A DNA stretch of 51,771 nucleotides from the NCBI GenBank assembly GCA_024102915.1, contig JAGFJG010000130.1, positions 1 through 51,771 of the forward strand. The letters are read 5' to 3'. The notes beneath the pieces were generated by a model. It did no database searches. It was not told where the DNA came from and saw nothing but the letters and a program-made list of their open reading frames with translations. Shown here one piece after another: positions 44,795-51,771 of this stretch; positions within the stretch are counted from its first letter, which is position 1; every line of letters begins with the position of its first letter. Source of the DNA: Caldilineales bacterium. GTDB lineage: Bacteria > Chloroflexota > Anaerolineae > J102. A program made the position numbers and the translations under genes.

Positions 44795-45091
44795 TCAGCC
44801 CCCAGCCATCGCCCCCACGATCAGGAATGGCTCGGCTCCGGTGGCGACGGCATCCGGCAGCAATGCATCGGACGGCTCGTGCGAGAGGTCTTGCCCACAG
44901 GCAAAAAAGCGCACCAATGAGCGCCGCTTATGCGTATGGCTGTCTCGGATGGTGCCGCGCAGGACGGGATAGGCTGCCTCCAGCGCGTCGAGAATGGATC
45001 CGGATGTGACCGGGCCTTCGACCGCCACCACAACCTCTTTGCCGGAATTCGCCAGCGTGCGCAGGTGATGCGGCAGCACAACACGGATCAT
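44795..45091 (-). CDS. MoaD/ThiS-like ubiquitin-fold sulfur-carrier protein
   Basis: A 98-residue protein from [14 protein letters not shown], ending AMAGG with the free C-terminal Gly-Gly that ubiquitin-like sulfur carriers need for activation by an E1-like enzyme. [21 protein letters not shown] is the family's helix, and [16 protein letters not shown] its last strand. No E1-like MoeB/ThiF or molybdopterin gene is in the window. The ATG overlaps the BNR stop (ATGA), so both are made from one message; a longer upstream frame is antisense to the propeller end. It may donate sulfur or tag a protein. Confidence 0.85.
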   Translation of the reverse strand: MIRVVLPHHLRTLANSGKEVVVAVEGPVTSGSILDALEAAYPVLRGTIRDSHTHKRRSLVRFFACGQDLSHEPSDALLPDAVATGAEPFLIVGAMAGG

Positions 45092-46203
45092 GGCAGAATC
45101 TGCACCTCCACCGACAGCACGGCGGGCAGATCGTGCACGATTGCCATCCAGGTGTCGCCGGAATCGGCCGAGGCATAGACCTGCCCGCCGGTGGTGCCGA
45201 AGTAGATGCCGCACGAATCGAGCGTGTCAACCGCCATAGCGCTGCGTAGCACATTGACATAGCAATTACTTTGCGGCAGCCCCTCGGTCAACGCTTCCCA
45301 TTCGTCGCCGCCCGTGCGACTGCGATAAACGCGCAATTTGCCATCGGGCGGATAGTGTTCTGAATCGCTCTTGATCGGCACAACATAGATCGTATTCGGT
45401 TCGTGCGCGTGCACGGCGATGGGAAAACCGAAATCGCTGGGCAGATTGCCGCTGACCTCATGCCACAACTCGCCGCCATTGTCGCTGCGCATCACATCCC
45501 AATGCTTTTGCATAAAAAGCACATTCGGTCGCGAGGGATGCATAGTGATATTGTGCACGCAATGGCCTACCTCGGCTGTGGCGTCAGGTAATTCGAAATC
45601 GGAGTGGAGGCCATTAGTTACGGGCCGCCAGGATTCACCGCCATCATCGCTGCGAAAGACGCCGGCGGCCGAGATAGCGACAAAAATGCGGCGGGGGTTG
45701 CCTGGATCAAGCAGAATGGTGTGCAGGCACAGCCCTCCCGCCCCAGGCTGCCAGAGATGACCCTTAGCGTCGCGCAGCGCCGGCAACTCCTGCCAGGTCA
45801 TGCCGCCGTCACTCGAACGGAAGAGGGCGGCGTCCTCCACCCCGGCATAAACTACATCCGCATCGGTTGGGGATGGTTCGAGCAGCCAGACGCGATTGAA
45901 TTCCCAGGGATGTTGCGTGCCATCGTACCATTGGTGCGTGCCGGGATCGCCCTCATACGCGAAGTCCTTGCCCACCGGCTGCCAGGTCTGGCCGCCATCA
46001 TCCGAGCGCTGGATGATCTGCCCGAACCAGCTTGTCGATTGCGAGGCGTACAGCCTGTTTGGATCGGCAGGCGATCCTTTGATGTGGAATATCTCCCAAC
46101 CGGCGAAATATGGGCCGCTGATATCCCATTTCTTGCGCTGTTCGTCCGAAGTGAGGATAAACGCGCCTTTGCGCGTACCGACCAGAACTCGTACTTGACT
46201 CAT
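45088..46203 (-). CDS. BNR/sortilin-like beta-propeller protein, operon partner of a MoaD-like protein
   Basis: A 371-residue cytoplasmic-looking protein (no signal). Asp-box turns [40 protein letters not shown] and SADSGDTW mark the blades, and [14 protein letters not shown] opens the propeller. The start at 46203 follows GAGGAGATGCAT. It has a His-rich loop ([27 protein letters not shown]) not seen in the BNR protein at 26377. Sialidase-type catalytic residues are not evident, so a binding or scaffold role is as likely. The 4-bp overlap with the MoaD-like gene implies a shared task. Confidence 0.87.
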   Translation of the reverse strand: MSQVRVLVGTRKGAFILTSDEQRKKWDISGPYFAGWEIFHIKGSPADPNRLYASQSTSWFGQIIQRSDDGGQTWQPVGKDFAYEGDPGTHQWYDGTQHPWEFNRVWLLEPSPTDADVVYAGVEDAALFRSSDGGMTWQELPALRDAKGHLWQPGAGGLCLHTILLDPGNPRRIFVAISAAGVFRSDDGGESWRPVTNGLHSDFELPDATAEVGHCVHNITMHPSRPNVLFMQKHWDVMRSDNGGELWHEVSGNLPSDFGFPIAVHAHEPNTIYVVPIKSDSEHYPPDGKLRVYRSRTGGDEWEALTEGLPQSNCYVNVLRSAMAVDTLDSCGIYFGTTGGQVYASADSGDTWMAIVHDLPAVLSVEVQILP

Positions 46204-46658
46204 ATGCATCTCCTCGTGCGTTTCAATGTTCGCGCCAGACGTTGGAACCAACCGCCTGGCGCTCAGTGTGTATGGGAGTCACTATACGCGTCCTCTTCGT
46301 CTTTGTATGCAACTCAAGCCACACTTCTTGTCGCCCGCCGCTGCGTTGCGTTGATCATGCGCTGCAACTTTGCTCAGTCAGCCTCGCGACACTATACTTC
46401 CATCTTTCTGGCTGCCAAAACTGTATCAACTCGGAGAAAGTGAGACTGTCATGGTCTCACTTTTGTCGTTTCCGGGCAACAAATTTGGCCCGCCATCCAT
46501 TCAAATGATGGATCGATACAACCAGGATTGCATGGTACACGGATGTGACGGATCAGCACGAATTATCTTGTCATCACACCCACCGTATCCGTGCTAATCT
46601 GGTTGATCCGTGTCATCCGCATCCTAATTTATTTTGTAAGTGGAGCTGCAACTTGTCT
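46204..46658. other. Gene-free 455-bp divergent region with an inverted repeat
   Basis: Spacer between the leftward BNR gene and the rightward SulP gene. Words ACACGGATGTGACGGATCAGCACG (left, 46538-46560) and the related GATCCGTGTCATCCG (right, 46605-46619) face each other, another iterated-word hairpin. I see no convincing promoter pair and no gene. Confidence 0.55.
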
Positions 46659-48398
46659 ATGAATCTCGTCGGCGAATGGCGCACCCTTCTGCGCCGTGAA
46701 TTCTCAAATTATAGCTTTGGAATCTTTCAAAAAGACCTGCTGGCCGGGCTGACCGTGGCCGCCGTCGCCCTGCCGCTGGCGCTGGCGTTTGGCGTCGCAT
46801 CTGGGGCCGATGCGGCGGCCGGGCTGGTGACCGCCGTGATAGCCGGTGTGATCATCGGTTTTCTGAGCGGCGCACCCTACCAGGTCTCCGGGCCAACCGG
46901 GGCGATGTCCGCTGTTTTGATTGTGCTGGCCTCGCGTTATGGCATGCAGGGCATGTGGCTGGCCGGGCTGTTGGCGGGCGCCATGTTGCTGGTGCTCGGC
47001 ATCTTTCGCCTGGGCCGAGTGGTGGCTCTGATCCCGGCTCCGGTCATCTCCGGGTTCACCAGTGGTATCGCCGTCATCATCGCCCTGGGCCAGATCGACA
47101 ACGCTCTGGGCATCCAGAGTCCGCCTGCCGAAAATACCGCCGCCAAATTGCTCGGCTATTTTCAGCAAGACCTGTCGCCTAATCCCTATGCCTTGCTGGT
47201 GACCGTATTGGTGATGGCCGTGATGATCGTTTGGCCACGTTTCAAATGGGGTCACCGCCTGCCTGGCTCGCTGGTAGGGATTATCCTCGCCACCCTGGTC
47301 GTGGTTGCAGGCGGCTGGGACGTGCCGACCATCGGCGCTATCCCGCGCAGCATTCTGCTCGAAAATCGGCTCAGCCTGGGCGCTGTCCCCTGGCAAGATC
47401 TGGACGCGCTGGTGATCCCGGCCATGTCCATCGCCGCCCTGGGCGCCATCGAGAGCCTGTTGTGCGGCGCCGTGGCCGGCAACATGACCGGCATTCGCCT
47501 GCACAACAGCGTGGAGTTAGTTGCGCAGGGCGTTGGCAATCTGGTCATTCCGTTTTTCGGCGGCGTTCCGGCAACCGCCGCTATCGCCCGTACCAGCGTC
47601 AATATCAAGAGCGGCGGCGTCACCCGGATGACCTCAATCATCCACGGCATCGCCCTGGCCTTGGTGGCGCTGCTGGCTGCCAGTATCATCGGGCGGGTGC
47701 CGATGGCGGCGCTGGCTGGCGTGCTTTTCATCACCGCCTGGCGCATGAATGAATGGCATGCCATCCATTTCTATTTTGGCAAACGCCTGAAACACGCCAT
47801 GATCGCCTTCACCGTCACGCTGGTCGCCACGGTCATGCTTGACCTCACCCAGGCGATCATCATTGGCTTTGGCATCAGCACGCTGATTTTCATGTCGCAG
47901 ATGAGCGATCTGAACATCACCCGCCAGCCGGTGGACGCATCCCGCCTGGCCAAATCCGACCAGAAAGTGATTCTGCCCGCACATCCTATCAGCGTTTATT
48001 ACCTGGTTGGCCCCCTGTTTTTTGCCGCCGCCCGCAAGCTGGTGGAATCGATCGAGGCGCAGGATCGAGCGGATGCCACACTGATCCTGTCGATGCGCGG
48101 CGTGCCGTTGATCGATGCCACCGGCGTGGAAGCGCTGCGAGAAATCTGGCATCGTCAGCACAAGGGCGGGGGGAACCTGCTGCTGTCTGGGCTGCCTGCA
48201 CGTTCGGAATCACTGGTGCAGCGCAGCGGCTTCCTGGACGAATTGGGCGCGCAACGGCTGTTTTGGAGCGCGGATCAGGCGATTCTCTCGCTGGGCGTCA
48301 GCCTGCCCGCCGCCCCCGAGACGCGACCTGACGATGACGAATTCGACGCCACGCTGATCATCACCCCACACGAAGATCGAGCCATGCAAAACATTTGA
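46659..48398 (+). CDS. SulP-family inorganic anion transporter with STAS domain
   Basis: A 579-residue transporter from MNLVGEWRTLL; the ATG follows GTGGAGC by about 12 nt. DLLAGLTVAAVALPLALAFGVASG and SGPTGAMSAVLIVLAS are the family signatures of spans 1 and 3. About fourteen spans are followed by a C-terminal STAS domain (DATLILSMRGVPLIDATGVEALREI and LLSGLPARSESLVQRSGF). Sulfate, bicarbonate or another anion is moved; sequence does not say which. It stands alone between divergent and same-strand neighbours. Confidence 0.93.
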   Translation: MNLVGEWRTLLRREFSNYSFGIFQKDLLAGLTVAAVALPLALAFGVASGADAAAGLVTAVIAGVIIGFLSGAPYQVSGPTGAMSAVLIVLASRYGMQGMWLAGLLAGAMLLVLGIFRLGRVVALIPAPVISGFTSGIAVIIALGQIDNALGIQSPPAENTAAKLLGYFQQDLSPNPYALLVTVLVMAVMIVWPRFKWGHRLPGSLVGIILATLVVVAGGWDVPTIGAIPRSILLENRLSLGAVPWQDLDALVIPAMSIAALGAIESLLCGAVAGNMTGIRLHNSVELVAQGVGNLVIPFFGGVPATAAIARTSVNIKSGGVTRMTSIIHGIALALVALLAASIIGRVPMAALAGVLFITAWRMNEWHAIHFYFGKRLKHAMIAFTVTLVATVMLDLTQAIIIGFGISTLIFMSQMSDLNITRQPVDASRLAKSDQKVILPAHPISVYYLVGPLFFAAARKLVESIEAQDRADATLILSMRGVPLIDATGVEALREIWHRQHKGGGNLLLSGLPARSESLVQRSGFLDELGAQRLFWSADQAILSLGVSLPAAPETRPDDDEFDATLIITPHEDRAMQNI

Positions 48399-48413
48399 CG
48401 ACGCATCTCGCTT

Positions 48414-48443
48414 CGTAACGATTTAGCGACGGTCGCTCGCTAA
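48414..48443 (+). promoter_or_regulatory. Conserved 30-bp element, copy B
   Basis: CGTAACG, 7 bases, GACGGT, 7 bases, TAA, with GATGGATT after it. It lies 107 bp before the lipoprotein gene start. Within it TTAGCGA and TCGCTAA form an inverted repeat. The 14 bases up to the end of CGTAACG match copy A. Confidence 0.7.
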
Positions 48444-48550
48444 GATGGATTCATCATCAATCGAATAGCCTGGGCGACGAAACGGCGGGAGTCATCACGC
48501 CCGTCTGCGCTCAGGCTCGATCCACGCACACACATTTGAAGGTGAATCCC

Positions 48551-49405
48551 ATGAAACGCATGAACATTCGTCTGCCATTCCTGCTGACCCTGGCAGTGTT
48601 GCTTCTAATCCTGGTCGCCTGCGCCCCGCCTGTGCTGGAAACCCCGACCCCTGCCGCCATGCCAGCGCCCGAAATCCCCACCATCAATGTCGAAATCACG
48701 GCAGACGGCATCAACGTCCCCGCTGAGGTTCCTTCCGGCATCGTCGCTTTCACTTTACAAAACAGTGGTCCCGAAGGCTCTTTCGACATTGCCCGTCTCA
48801 ATGAGGGCGTCACCACGGACCAACTTAATGAAGCCCTGGCCAGTGGGGATGATTTGGCGGCCCTGGCTCTGGTTTCGCTGAACGGCGGGGCCAGCGGCAA
48901 TGTGGACAACAAGGTCATCTATGATCTGGCTCCAGGCAGTTATGTAGCGGTGTCATTCCCGAACGCCGGGCCGCCGATCGTCGTCCAGCCCTTCACCAGC
49001 GGCGAGGATAGCGGCGCAGCAGCGCCCACCGCCGATATTACCGTGCAGCTCGTCGACTTCCAGTTCGCCCTGCCCAATGAGATCAAGGCCGGGCAGAATG
49101 TCTGGCAGATCGAGAACAAGGGCGGTCAATGGCACGAGATGGGCATCCTCAAACTGAACGAGGGCTCAACGGTGGACGACTTGATAGCGTGGATCGAATC
49201 GCAGAGTTCTGACACCCCATCCGGTCCACCCCCATTCGAGGATGTGGCCTTCTGGTCGCCCATGGCTGTGGGCAACACCGCCTGGGTCACCTGGGATATC
49301 CCTGCCGGTGAATACACCGTCATCTGCTTCCTGCCTGACCTGGTTGGAGACGGCTCGCCCCACTTCGCCCACGGCATGGTGCGCACACTGACCGTGACGG
49401 AGTAG
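48551..49405 (+). CDS. Secreted lipoprotein with two cupredoxin-like domains
   Basis: A 284-residue lipoprotein, lipobox LVAC with Cys24. Two repeats of a beta-sandwich: residues ~45-155 and ~165-284 (each begins IxVxxxxxxxxLPxEI-like; the second reads ADITVQLVDFQFALPNEIKAG). The second has His-bearing WHEMGILKL, and VICFLPDLVGDGSPHFAHGM, where Cys, two His and a Met could form a type 1 copper site; the first lacks such residues. It may be an electron carrier or a copper-binding surface protein. Preceded by the conserved 30-bp element B. Confidence 0.82.
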   Translation: MKRMNIRLPFLLTLAVLLLILVACAPPVLETPTPAAMPAPEIPTINVEITADGINVPAEVPSGIVAFTLQNSGPEGSFDIARLNEGVTTDQLNEALASGDDLAALALVSLNGGASGNVDNKVIYDLAPGSYVAVSFPNAGPPIVVQPFTSGEDSGAAAPTADITVQLVDFQFALPNEIKAGQNVWQIENKGGQWHEMGILKLNEGSTVDDLIAWIESQSSDTPSGPPPFEDVAFWSPMAVGNTAWVTWDIPAGEYTVICFLPDLVGDGSPHFAHGMVRTLTVTE

Positions 49406-49417
49406 CCGTCAACCGGA

Positions 49418-49488
49418 TTGACAATATTGCCGCTTTAGCGACAATGCGCCAATGATGCCCTGGCAGGTGTCGTGAAGCCCGCCAGGGC
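49418..49488 (+). promoter_or_regulatory. Predicted promoter and leader hairpin of the sensor-like gene
   Basis: TTGACA (49418-49423) and GACAAT (49440-49445) with a 16-nt spacer, followed by an 8-bp stem GCCCTGGC (49457-49464) / GCCAGGGC (49481-49488) in the leader. The -10 box is a weak match. Confidence 0.45.
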
Positions 49489-49509
49489 TGGTTGGATGTT
49501 GCGATCATC

Positions 49510-50751
49510 ATGAATCAGACCCCTGAAATTCAGATTCAAAGGAAAAGAAAAACTGCGTCCCGCATTGCCTGGACGCTGGCCGGACTGGTTGTGGGAGTGG
49601 CCCTGGCTGCGCTGCCTCTCGATCTACAGCGCACGCCCCCGGATTCTCTCAGCGCATTGATCGACGCGCTGGCCTGGGGGCTGGCGATCCCGGCGGTTTT
49701 CGCCATTCTGGCGGCCTTGATCATCAGCCGGCAGCCGGGCAATCGCGTGGGCTGGCTGATGATGTTGGTGGGGGTTACGGCAGTGCTTCCCGCGGACACA
49801 ATTCTTTTTATGGTGGCGCCGGCGCGTCCGACTGCGCTGACGCCCGGCCTGTGGTTGCTGGCGACAACCGATAATTGGGGCTGGGTTCCGATGATCTTCG
49901 CAGTGTTTCTGATTCCCCTGCACTTTCCCCGTGGCCGCCCCCCTTCACCCGGCTGGCGATGGGTCAACTGGTTGGCGATAGCCCTCGGGATATTCTTCGT
50001 CGCCCTCATTTCGCTGACCAACGTGATCGGCCCTTTTAATGAATCCTGGCAGTTGCCGAACCCGGTCGGGTTTATTCCCATAGAATTTCTCAATGGCGCC
50101 TTTCTGATCTTCTGGGGCATCGGTTTGATGACCATCATCCTGGGCAGTATCGCCTCCCTGTTCGTGCGCTACCGCCGGGCAGCGACAGTTGAGCGGGAGC
50201 AGATCAAATGGCTGCTCTATGCCGCCGCATTCTTCGCCATAGCCTATGGCCTGACCTTCTTTCTCACAGACCCCAACGCCAGCGGTGATAGCTGGGGAAA
50301 TCTGTTGCTTACAACTGCTGTCCTGGCGCTGCCAATTGCCATCGCTATCGCCATCCTGCGCTACCGCCTCTACGACATCGATATTATCATCCGCAAGACG
50401 CTGCAATATGGCGTGCTCACGGCCATGCTGGCGCTGGTCTATTTCGGGCTGATCGTGCTCCTGCAAACGCTGTTTGGCCAGGCCACCGGCGAGCAAAGCC
50501 CGATCATCATCGTGGTCTCGACCCTGGTCATCGCCGCTCTGTTCACGCCGTTACGCCGCCGCGTGCAGGATGTGATCGACCGCCGCTTCTATCGCAAGAA
50601 ATACGACGCCCAGCAGGTGCTGGCCGACTTCGCCCGCCACGCCCGCGACGAAACCGACCTGGAAAATCTCGTGTCCGAGTTGGTGCGGGTGGTGGAGGAG
50701 ACGATGCAGCCGGAGCGAGTGGGCGTGTGGCTGAAAGGGGAACGCCGATGA
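49510..50751 (+). CDS. Sensor-kinase-like membrane protein without kinase domain (tandem copy 1)
   Basis: A 413-residue protein of the same family as 27384-28817, without the PDZ-like insert. About ten spans (from RIAWTLAGLVVGVALAAL) lead to RYRLYDIDIIIRKTLQYG, TPLRRRVQDVIDRRFYRKKYDAQQVLADFARHARDE and LVRVVEETMQPERVGVWLKGERR, where it ends. No ATPase or HisKA domain follows. The stop overlaps the next start (ATGA). Its distal 230 bp are nearly identical to the end of the next gene, while the first halves differ, so a recent conversion or segmental duplication is likely. Confidence 0.83.
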   Translation: MNQTPEIQIQRKRKTASRIAWTLAGLVVGVALAALPLDLQRTPPDSLSALIDALAWGLAIPAVFAILAALIISRQPGNRVGWLMMLVGVTAVLPADTILFMVAPARPTALTPGLWLLATTDNWGWVPMIFAVFLIPLHFPRGRPPSPGWRWVNWLAIALGIFFVALISLTNVIGPFNESWQLPNPVGFIPIEFLNGAFLIFWGIGLMTIILGSIASLFVRYRRAATVEREQIKWLLYAAAFFAIAYGLTFFLTDPNASGDSWGNLLLTTAVLALPIAIAIAILRYRLYDIDIIIRKTLQYGVLTAMLALVYFGLIVLLQTLFGQATGEQSPIIIVVSTLVIAALFTPLRRRVQDVIDRRFYRKKYDAQQVLADFARHARDETDLENLVSELVRVVEETMQPERVGVWLKGERR

Positions 50752-51771
50752 GTAATAAGAGGGTCACGCGCCTTGCCTGGGCCTGGTGTTTTGCTACGAT
50801 TGTTACCGGTGTGGCCGCATTCTTTTTTTGGCACACAGTGCAGTCAGCCAATTATTCCGTCGCCAAGACAACAGAAAGTGTGATCACGCTGGCTGGTTTT
50901 ATTACATTCGCCATTACCGGAGCTCTTATCATCTCGCGCCAGCCGCGCAATAGAGTAGGCTGGTTACTGATGCTGATGGGCAGCCTCGCCTTTGTGTGGC
51001 CGCTAGACTCCTACTACAACAATCTCTCAGTACTGCCTACACACCCCTCAATCTGGTTCATGCTAGGTCTTTGGGTATGGAGCTGGTTGTGGGTCTGGTT
51101 GATCTTCCCCATTCTGTTCATACCTCTCTTCTTTCCCACAGGCCAACCGCCTTCCCCCCGTTGGCGTTGGGTCGTCGTGTTAGGTCTGGGGCTGTGTTTC
51201 TTCTTTATCTTCTTTGTCACTTTCTCGACGGAATGGATCGCTCAAGACGATTCCTGGCGCATCACCAATCCGATAGGTTTTCTGACGCTTGAATTCCCCA
51301 TTGTGGCTTGGGGAATCCTGCTGCTTTCGTTTGCGGCGCTAAGTGTGATCTCATTGTTTGTGCGTTATCGACGCGCCCAGATGATCGAACGCGAACAGAT
51401 GAAGTGGTTGCTATACGCCGCTGCCCTGTTTTTTCTCATCTATTCCACAAATTTCCTCACCAGCAATCAGGAAGGGATCATCAGTGAAATATCGGGGATC
51501 ATCCTCTTTCTCGGCATTTTCGCTATTCCAATCGCCATAGCCGTCGCCATCCTGCGTTACCGGCTGTACGACATCGACATCATCATCCGCAAGACGCTGC
51601 AATACGGCGTGCTCACGGCGCTGCTGGCGCTGGTCTATTTCGGGCTGATTGTACTGCTGCAAACGCTGTTTGGCCGGGCGACCGGTGAGCAAAACCCGGT
51701 CATTATCGTGGTCTCGACCCTCGCCATCGCCGCCTTGTTCACGCCGCTGCGCCGCCGCGTGCAGGATGTGA
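50748..51771 (+). CDS. Sensor-kinase-like membrane protein (tandem copy 2), cut by the window end
   Basis: The frame opens at the ATG at 50748-50750 (MSNKRVTRLAWAW) and stays open for 341 codons to the window edge; the stop lies outside. About ten spans are present, then RYRLYDIDIIIRKTLQYG and TPLRRRVQDV, so only the family's short C-terminus is missing. The N-terminal half shares pattern but little identity with the previous gene, and the last ~230 bp are almost identical to it. It is translationally coupled to that gene by a 4-bp overlap. It may, unlike its relatives, continue into a kinase domain; the window cannot say. Confidence 0.8.
   Translation, partial: MSNKRVTRLAWAWCFATIVTGVAAFFFWHTVQSANYSVAKTTESVITLAGFITFAITGALIISRQPRNRVGWLLMLMGSLAFVWPLDSYYNNLSVLPTHPSIWFMLGLWVWSWLWVWLIFPILFIPLFFPTGQPPSPRWRWVVVLGLGLCFFFIFFVTFSTEWIAQDDSWRITNPIGFLTLEFPIVAWGILLLSFAALSVISLFVRYRRAQMIEREQMKWLLYAAALFFLIYSTNFLTSNQEGIISEISGIILFLGIFAIPIAIAVAILRYRLYDIDIIIRKTLQYGVLTALLALVYFGLIVLLQTLFGRATGEQNPVIIVVSTLAIAALFTPLRRRVQDV

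Noticed and set aside
46242..46508. Rightward frame of 88 codons upstream of the SulP gene
   Set aside because: It begins within the BNR leader, runs through repeat DNA and has a Cys-rich random composition.

Overview
The window reads as a chromosomal segment of a Chloroflexota bacterium, probably from the Anaerolineae/Caldilineae side, though the class is an inference. The reasons are the mix of secreted proteins with Thr-Pro-rich linkers and short hydrophobic C-terminal tails ending in forms like KVYAPMILR, an AFTYQG-type secreted repeat protein followed by a small GGGYxL-type protein, a family of multi-spanning membrane proteins that look like sensor-kinase input halves without a kinase, BNR-propeller proteins, and a BMP-type nucleoside transporter. 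No rRNA, tRNA, CRISPR array, transposase or phage gene was found. The DNA is moderately GC-rich and coding-dense, with intergenic spacers full of short iterated-word inverted repeats.

Layout. 1-5.9 kb: a nucleoside/purine import operon (end of a BMP substrate-binding lipoprotein, double-ATPase, nucleoside hydrolase, two permeases), running head-on into radA. 7.4-9.7 kb: a small HMA-like protein, a Mut7-C RNase-domain protein, and an Amt-like membrane protein that lacks both pore histidines. 9.7-12.8 kb: a leftward operon with 4-bp overlaps or short gaps (HisN-like phosphatase, UbiD-like decarboxylase, ThpR ligase/phosphodiesterase, LOG-family protein). 13.0-16.0 kb: leftward housekeeping and stress genes (Trm112-like, YedK/HMCES, pentapeptide-repeat protein, a thioredoxin-like protein overlapping a Crp/Fnr regulator). 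16.4-22.6 kb: a small membrane protein, then a peptide-type ABC importer (two permeases and a binding lipoprotein, no ATPases) and an amidohydrolase. 22.6-25.0 kb: a Kelch-propeller lipoprotein gene with a homopolymer frameshift, bracketed by a 124-bp direct repeat of the amidohydrolase 3' end. 25.2-33.3 kb: diheme cytochrome c, a pseudogene scrap, BNR propeller, kinase-less sensor-like protein, Kef-type antiporter, serine beta-lactamase-like hydrolase with a membrane tail, GNAT acetyltransferase. 33.3-44.7 kb: secreted surface proteins (GEVED protein, a 1700-residue FG-GAP protein, a GVxGxS-repeat protein and its small partner) and a divergent XRE-NB-ARC-TPR regulator. 44.8-51.8 kb: a MoaD-like protein overlapping a BNR propeller, a SulP transporter with STAS domain, a cupredoxin-like lipoprotein, and two tandem kinase-less sensor-like genes, the last cut by the window end.

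The observation I rate highest is a 30-bp intergenic element with fixed internal spacing, present four times (16208, 25149, 30769 and 48414), each time 39-135 bp upstream of a gene for a membrane or exported protein. It looks like a shared promoter or operator and so a small envelope regulon. Others are the Amt-like protein without twin histidines, the MoaD-BNR gene pair, the recurring C-terminal tails of secreted proteins, the duplication around the Kelch gene, and the iterated-word hairpin family, one copy of which lies inside the ubiD reading frame. All calls were made by eye; no database search was run.
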